Below are positions 59,697 to 64,000 of a stretch of DNA of 64,000 nucleotides, piece by piece (position 1 is the first letter of the stretch; every line of letters begins with the position of its first letter). A model generated the notes under the pieces. That model was given only the letters and a program-made list of their open reading frames with translations. It did no database searches and was not told the origin of the DNA. The DNA is taken from contig NZ_JAFBBV010000001.1 in NCBI RefSeq assembly GCF_016907365.1, forward strand, positions 2,232,001-2,296,000, given 5' to 3'. Source of the DNA: Oerskovia paurometabola. GTDB lineage: Bacteria; Actinomycetota; Actinomycetes; Actinomycetales; Cellulomonadaceae. The position numbers were made by a program, and so were the translations under genes.

Positions 59697-60379
59697 GCGC
59701 GCGCGTGCCGGCGGCGTTGCGGGACAACGGGCTCACGCTCGTGTTCGTCACGATCTTCGTGCTCGCCCTCGCGGGGCAGGCCGTGTTCGGGGTCGCGCTC
59801 TACAACCAGGAGCAGGCCTCGGCGGGCCTCGACCCGATCACGCTCGGGCAGTACTTGACGACCTCGGCGTTCGCGGTGGACGTGACCGAGAACTGGCAGT
59901 CGGAGTTCCTCCAGTTCCTGCTCTACGTCCTCGCGACCGTGTGGTTCGTGCAGAAGGGCTCCCCGGAGTCCAAGCCCCTTGGCCAGGCCGGGCGGGAGTC
60001 CGACGAGGCGCAGCACGTCGCCGAGTTCTCGACGCCGCAGTCCCCGCCGTGGGCGCGGGTCCGCGGTTGGCGGCTCGCGCTCTACTCCCGTTCGCTGAGC
60101 CTGGTCATGGGGTCGATCTTCGCGCTGAGCTGGCTCGCACAGTCGATCGCGGGCTCGGTGACGTACAACGAGTCCGCGATGCGTGACCTCGAGGACCCCG
60201 TCACCTGGGGCCAGTACCTGACCCTGCCCGACTTCTGGGGCCGGACGCTGCAGAACTGGCAGTCCGAGTTCCTCGCGGTGGCGTGCATGGTCGCCTTCTC
60301 GATCTACCTGCGCGAGCGCGGGTCGCCCGAGTCCAAGCCCGTCGGGACCTCCCACACGGCCACCGGTGTCGAGGGATGA
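59693..60379 (+). CDS. DUF6766-like membrane protein with internal duplication
   Basis: 228 aa, four membrane segments in two repeats. Each repeat has a hydrophobic helix, then ITLGQYLTT/VTWGQYLTL, ENWQSEFLQF/QNWQSEFLAV, a second helix, and KGSPESKPLG/RGSPESKPVG. Single-repeat relatives correspond to DUF6766. Function unknown. It is co-transcribed with the microprotein and lipoprotein genes upstream. Confidence 0.8.
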   Translation: MSARVPAALRDNGLTLVFVTIFVLALAGQAVFGVALYNQEQASAGLDPITLGQYLTTSAFAVDVTENWQSEFLQFLLYVLATVWFVQKGSPESKPLGQAGRESDEAQHVAEFSTPQSPPWARVRGWRLALYSRSLSLVMGSIFALSWLAQSIAGSVTYNESAMRDLEDPVTWGQYLTLPDFWGRTLQNWQSEFLAVACMVAFSIYLRERGSPESKPVGTSHTATGVEG

Positions 60380-60481
60380 GCGTGACGGCGATCACGACGC
60401 CTCGACCTGCGAGCGCACGGCACCCGGGCCACGATGGGAGGAGCGCAAGGCGCTGATGGACCGAGCACCGAGGAGGAATAC

Positions 60482-61060
60482 ATGGCTGTCCGCAAGGAGA
60501 TGCCCGAGTACACCGTCCCGTCGCTGACCCTGAAGGACGGGGGGAAGATCGCCGCGATCCTGCAGAAGCGTCTGCACGCGCTCAACGACCTGGCGCTGAC
60601 CCTCAAGCACATCCACTGGAACGTCGTGGGACCGCACTTCATCGCCGTCCACGAGATGATCGACCCGCAGGTCGATGCCGTCCGTGCCATGGTCGACGCC
60701 ACGGCCGAGCGCATCGCCACCCTCGGCGTCCCGCCGCGCGGCACGCCGGGCGCGATCGTCGCCGAGCGTACCTGGGAGGACTACAGCCTGGGCCGCGCGT
60801 CGACCATCGCCCACCTGGGTGCGCTCGACGAGGTCTACCAGGGAGTCATCGCCGACCACCGCAAGGCGGCCGCCGACACCGAGGAGCTCGACACCGTGAC
60901 CAACGACCTCCTGGTCGGTCACCTGCACGAGCTCGAGCTCTTCCACTGGTTCGTCCGCGCGCACCTCGAGTCCTCCGGTGGCGAGCTCTCGACCTCGGGG
61001 GCGACGACCGAGACCGGCGCGGCCCGCAAGGCGGAGTCCGCAGCCAAGAAGGAAGCCTGA
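60482..61060 (+). CDS. dps: Dps family DNA-binding ferritin-like protein
   Basis: A 192-aa Dps miniferritin that oxidises Fe(II) with peroxide and protects DNA. Ferroxidase ligands are in LKHIHWNVVG and VHEMIDPQVDAVRAMVDATAERI (split across the dimer), with VGHLHELELFHWFVRAHLE at the end of the core. A flexible Lys/Ala-rich tail (ARKAESAAKKEA) may bind DNA. Start ATG at 60482 has GAGGAG 6 nt upstream. Followed by a bidirectional terminator. Confidence 0.95.
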   Translation: MAVRKEMPEYTVPSLTLKDGGKIAAILQKRLHALNDLALTLKHIHWNVVGPHFIAVHEMIDPQVDAVRAMVDATAERIATLGVPPRGTPGAIVAERTWEDYSLGRASTIAHLGALDEVYQGVIADHRKAAADTEELDTVTNDLLVGHLHELELFHWFVRAHLESSGGELSTSGATTETGAARKAESAAKKEA

Positions 61061-61073
61061 CCCGAACGACACC

Positions 61074-61105
61074 GAGCCCCTCTCCCCGCACGGGGAGAGG
61101 GGCTC
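61074..61105. terminator. Bidirectional hairpin between dps and helR
   Basis: A perfect 15-bp stem (61074-61088 with 61091-61105) with a minimal loop, between the converging ends of dps (61060) and helR (61137). Confidence 0.85.
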
Positions 61106-61136
61106 CGTGCTGTCTGCGCGGTGGGCGCTCGCGTGC

Positions 61137-63335
61137 TCAGGCCGACAGCGGCGCGTTCCCGGGGGTGAGGATCACGAGCTGCTGGGTCGCGCGGGTCATC
61201 GCGACGTAGCGGTCGACGGCGCCCGCGATGCCGTCGTCGCCCTCGCCGAACGACGCGGGGTCGACCAGGACCACGAGGTCGAACTCGAGCCCCTTCGCGA
61301 GCACCGGGGTCAGGGAGCGCACGCGCTCGGTCGCCCGGAACGCGGGGTCCCCGACCACGCACGCGACGCCCTGGTGCTCGGCGAGCCACCGGTCGAGGAT
61401 CGCGTCCAGGTCCTCGGGAGCGCCGTGCAGGACGGGCGCATGGCCGCTGCGGACCGACGTGGGCACGTTGGCGTCCGGCAGCGCGGCCCGGATGACCGGC
61501 TCGGCCTCGGCCATGACCTCCTGCGGCGTCCGGTAGTTGATGGTCAACGACGCCACGTCGACCTGCGACAGGCCGACGCGTTCGAGCCGCTCGCGCCAGG
61601 ACTCGGTGAACCCGTGCCGCGCCTGCGCGCGGTCCCCGACGACCGTGAAGCTGCGCGACGGGCACCGCAGCGCCAGCATCTGCCACTCGGCGTCCGTGAG
61701 CTCCTGCGCCTCGTCGACCACGACGTGCGCGAACGGTCCCGCGAGCCGGTCGGGTGTCACGTCCGGCCGGGAGGCGTCGTCGACCAGGGCGTCGCGCAGG
61801 TCCTGACCACGCAGCATCGACATGACCTGCAGCTCGGAGTCGTCGGTCGCGATGAGGTGGTCGACGACGTTGCTCATCTCCTCACGCTCCGCCGCGACCT
61901 GCGCTGCGTGCCGGCGACGGCGGCGCGACGCCTCGGGGTCACCGAGCCGCTGCCGTGCCGCGTCCAGGAGGGGCAGGTCCGAGACCGTCCAGGCCTGCGG
62001 CTCGTCGCGCTGCAACGACCGGACCTCGTCCGGCGTGAGCCAGGGCGCGCACATCCTCAGGTAGGCGGGCACGTCCCACAGGTCGCCGACGAGGTCGGAC
62101 GGCTCCAGGAGCGGCCAGGCCGTGTTGAGGGTCTTCGCCAGGTCGCGGTGGGTCACCAGGGAGCGGCGCACGAGGTCGAGCGGCAGCCCGTCGTCGCCCT
62201 GCGCGTCGCCGAGCCTGTCCATCAGGATCTCGATCAACGCCTCCCAGACCACGTCGCGCGCCTCGTTGTGCGGCGTGCCGGGGTCAGGGGCGTCGAACGC
62301 CTCGGCCCAGTCGTCGGCGCCGAGCCGCAGGTCGAGCCACGGGGTCTCGACGGTCGTGCCCGTCCGGGGAGGACGCTCGTACAGCCGCACCGCGGGCTCG
62401 ATCGCCGCGACCATGCGGGCGGACGCCTTGAGGCGGGCCACGGCCGGCTCTGCCTCGACCGTGGCCTTCGCGCCCTCGGGGACGAGGTCGCGCAGCGTGC
62501 ACGTCTGCACGCCCTCTTCGCCCAGGCTCGGCAGGACGTCCTCGACGTAGTCGAGGTACGGCTGGTGCGGCCCGACGACGAGCACCCCGCCCCGGTGCCG
62601 TCCGACGTGCGGGTCGGCGTACAGCAGGTACGCCGCGCGGTGCAGGGCCACGACGGTCTTGCCCGTGCCCGGCCCGCCGTCGACCACGAGGGCGCCGTCC
62701 GAACCCGCACGGATGATGGCGTCCTGGTCGGCCTGGATGGTGCCCAGCACGTCGCGCATCCGCGGGGTCCGCTCGGCTCCCAGGCTCGCGATGAAGGCCG
62801 ACTGGTCGTCGAGGGTCACGTGGGACGCGAGGCCCGCGGCCGTGCCGTCCGTCGTGAAGACCTCGTCCCAGTAGTCGCTGATGCGCCCCTGCGTCCAGCG
62901 GTACCGGCGGCGGCTCGCGAGCCCCAAGGGGTGCGCGCTCGTCGCGCTGAAGAACGGTGCGGCCGTGGGGGAGCGCCAGTCGACCAGCAGGCGACGACCC
63001 GCGCGGTCCGTGAGGCCCAGGCGCCCGACGTACACGGGCTCGGCGCCGTCCTCGGCGACCATGCGGCCCAGGCACAGGTCCACGCCGTAGCGGCGCAGCG
63101 TCCGTAGCCGCGAGGACAGGCGGTGGATCTCCTGGTCGCGCTCCAGGGCGAGCGTCCCGCTGCCGCCGGGCGACCTGCGGGCCGCGTCGAGGCGCGCGGA
63201 CACGTCCCTGGTCGTCTCGTCGAGGCTGGCCGAGATGGCCGCGAAGTGCTGCTCGTCGCGGTCGACGAGGGCCGGGTCGGCCTTGGGGGAGAGGCGGGCA
63301 GGGAGGGCGAACACGCTCGTGCTCGAGGGGGTCAT
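61137..63335 (-). CDS. helR: HelR-type RNA polymerase recycling motor ATPase
   Basis: A 732-aa superfamily-1 (UvrD-like) ATPase related to HelD/HelR, which rescues stalled RNA polymerase and, as HelR, displaces rifamycins. An N-terminal coiled-coil arm region (about 20-90) precedes YVGRLGLTDRAGRRLLVDWR, typical of this family. Walker A is GGPGTGKT (220-227) and the helicase motifs DEAQELTDAEWQML, GDRAQ, TINYRTPQEV and AMTRATQQLV follow. A rifamycin-associated element lies 56 nt upstream of the start, supporting HelR rather than a generic HelD. Confidence 0.92.
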   Translation of the reverse strand: MTPSSTSVFALPARLSPKADPALVDRDEQHFAAISASLDETTRDVSARLDAARRSPGGSGTLALERDQEIHRLSSRLRTLRRYGVDLCLGRMVAEDGAEPVYVGRLGLTDRAGRRLLVDWRSPTAAPFFSATSAHPLGLASRRRYRWTQGRISDYWDEVFTTDGTAAGLASHVTLDDQSAFIASLGAERTPRMRDVLGTIQADQDAIIRAGSDGALVVDGGPGTGKTVVALHRAAYLLYADPHVGRHRGGVLVVGPHQPYLDYVEDVLPSLGEEGVQTCTLRDLVPEGAKATVEAEPAVARLKASARMVAAIEPAVRLYERPPRTGTTVETPWLDLRLGADDWAEAFDAPDPGTPHNEARDVVWEALIEILMDRLGDAQGDDGLPLDLVRRSLVTHRDLAKTLNTAWPLLEPSDLVGDLWDVPAYLRMCAPWLTPDEVRSLQRDEPQAWTVSDLPLLDAARQRLGDPEASRRRRRHAAQVAAEREEMSNVVDHLIATDDSELQVMSMLRGQDLRDALVDDASRPDVTPDRLAGPFAHVVVDEAQELTDAEWQMLALRCPSRSFTVVGDRAQARHGFTESWRERLERVGLSQVDVASLTINYRTPQEVMAEAEPVIRAALPDANVPTSVRSGHAPVLHGAPEDLDAILDRWLAEHQGVACVVGDPAFRATERVRSLTPVLAKGLEFDLVVLVDPASFGEGDDGIAGAVDRYVAMTRATQQLVILTPGNAPLSA

Positions 63336-63390
63336 GGCTGTGGCTCGTTCCGTCGTTCTGGCCTCGGGCCGACCATCGTGCGCCCCGACG

Positions 63391-63410
63391 GGGGCCTTGC
63401 CGCAAGCCCC
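63391..63410 (-). promoter_or_regulatory. Rifamycin-associated element (RAE) upstream of helR
   Basis: The 20-nt inverted repeat GGGGCTTGCGGCAAGGCCCC (minus strand) matches the RAE described upstream of rifamycin-inducible genes, including helR, in actinobacteria. It is placed between a TATAG-containing likely promoter (about 63419-63425) and the helR start. Confidence 0.85.
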
Positions 63411-63514
63411 CCGGTGCGCTATAGATTGAGAGTGGCGGGAGGTTCGAGGACCTGCCCGCCACTCCTGTGCTCACCGTGTGCGCTCACCTGGAGCGCTCAC
63501 CCGTCCCGCGGTCG

Positions 63515-64000
<486 letters not shown>

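Overview
The window is high-GC (roughly 70% by eye) chromosomal DNA from an actinobacterium. Gene content and order (uvrA-uvrC-rapZ-yvcK-whiA, then gap-pgk-tpiA-secG-rbpA-pgl-opcA-zwf-tal-tkt-ctaB, then xerD-parA-scpA-scpB-rluB-aroH-cmk-plsC-der) together with RbpA, WhiA and OpcA suggest Micrococcales, probably a Cellulomonas/Oerskovia/Cellulosimicrobium-type genome. The family-level placement is inference.

Region 1 (1-34.5 kb) is core genome: two tandem TerC membrane proteins, a small YciI protein, a metallo-hydrolase, the DNA-repair genes uvrA and uvrC, an OsmC protein, the rapZ-yvcK-whiA block, lower glycolysis, SecG and RbpA, an oppositely oriented pentose-phosphate operon (tkt, tal, zwf, opcA, pgl), heme o synthase, and the chromosome-segregation/condensin run ending with der. 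Several strong hairpin terminators mark transcription-unit ends.

Region 2 (34.5-47.15 kb) is an integrative genomic island. It is inserted in the 3' end of a tRNA-Pro(GGG) gene; a 36-nt direct repeat of that end lies at 34565-34600 and 47113-47148. A tyrosine integrase sits next to the tRNA. Cargo 1 is a type II CBASS anti-phage operon: Cap4 (nuclease-SAVED effector), a CD-NTase with a C-terminal glycine, an E2-like protein, an E1/ThiF protein and a JAMM protease (Cap3). E2 and E1 are encoded by two overlapping genes instead of one Cap2 fusion. Cargo 2 is a divergent module: an XRE regulator plus ImmA/IrrE-type protease on one side, and on the other a 51-aa protein, a zinc-ribbon miniprotein and an unrecognised 616-aa protein with a possible PD-(D/E)XK-like core. 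Between the two lie a decayed serine resolvase with res-like repeats and a small zinc-finger gene. This second module is the best candidate here for an undescribed system.

Region 3 (47.15-64 kb) is ordinary accessory chromosome: a possible degenerate tRNA, small membrane proteins and lipoproteins, a divergent arsR/arsO-like pair, an alpha/beta hydrolase, a two-component system, a PEP-utilizer-like protein with two small putative regulators, a DUF6766-like membrane protein, Dps, and a HelR-type RNA-polymerase-recycling ATPase preceded by a rifamycin-associated element. The window ends inside a UvrA-like ABC protein.
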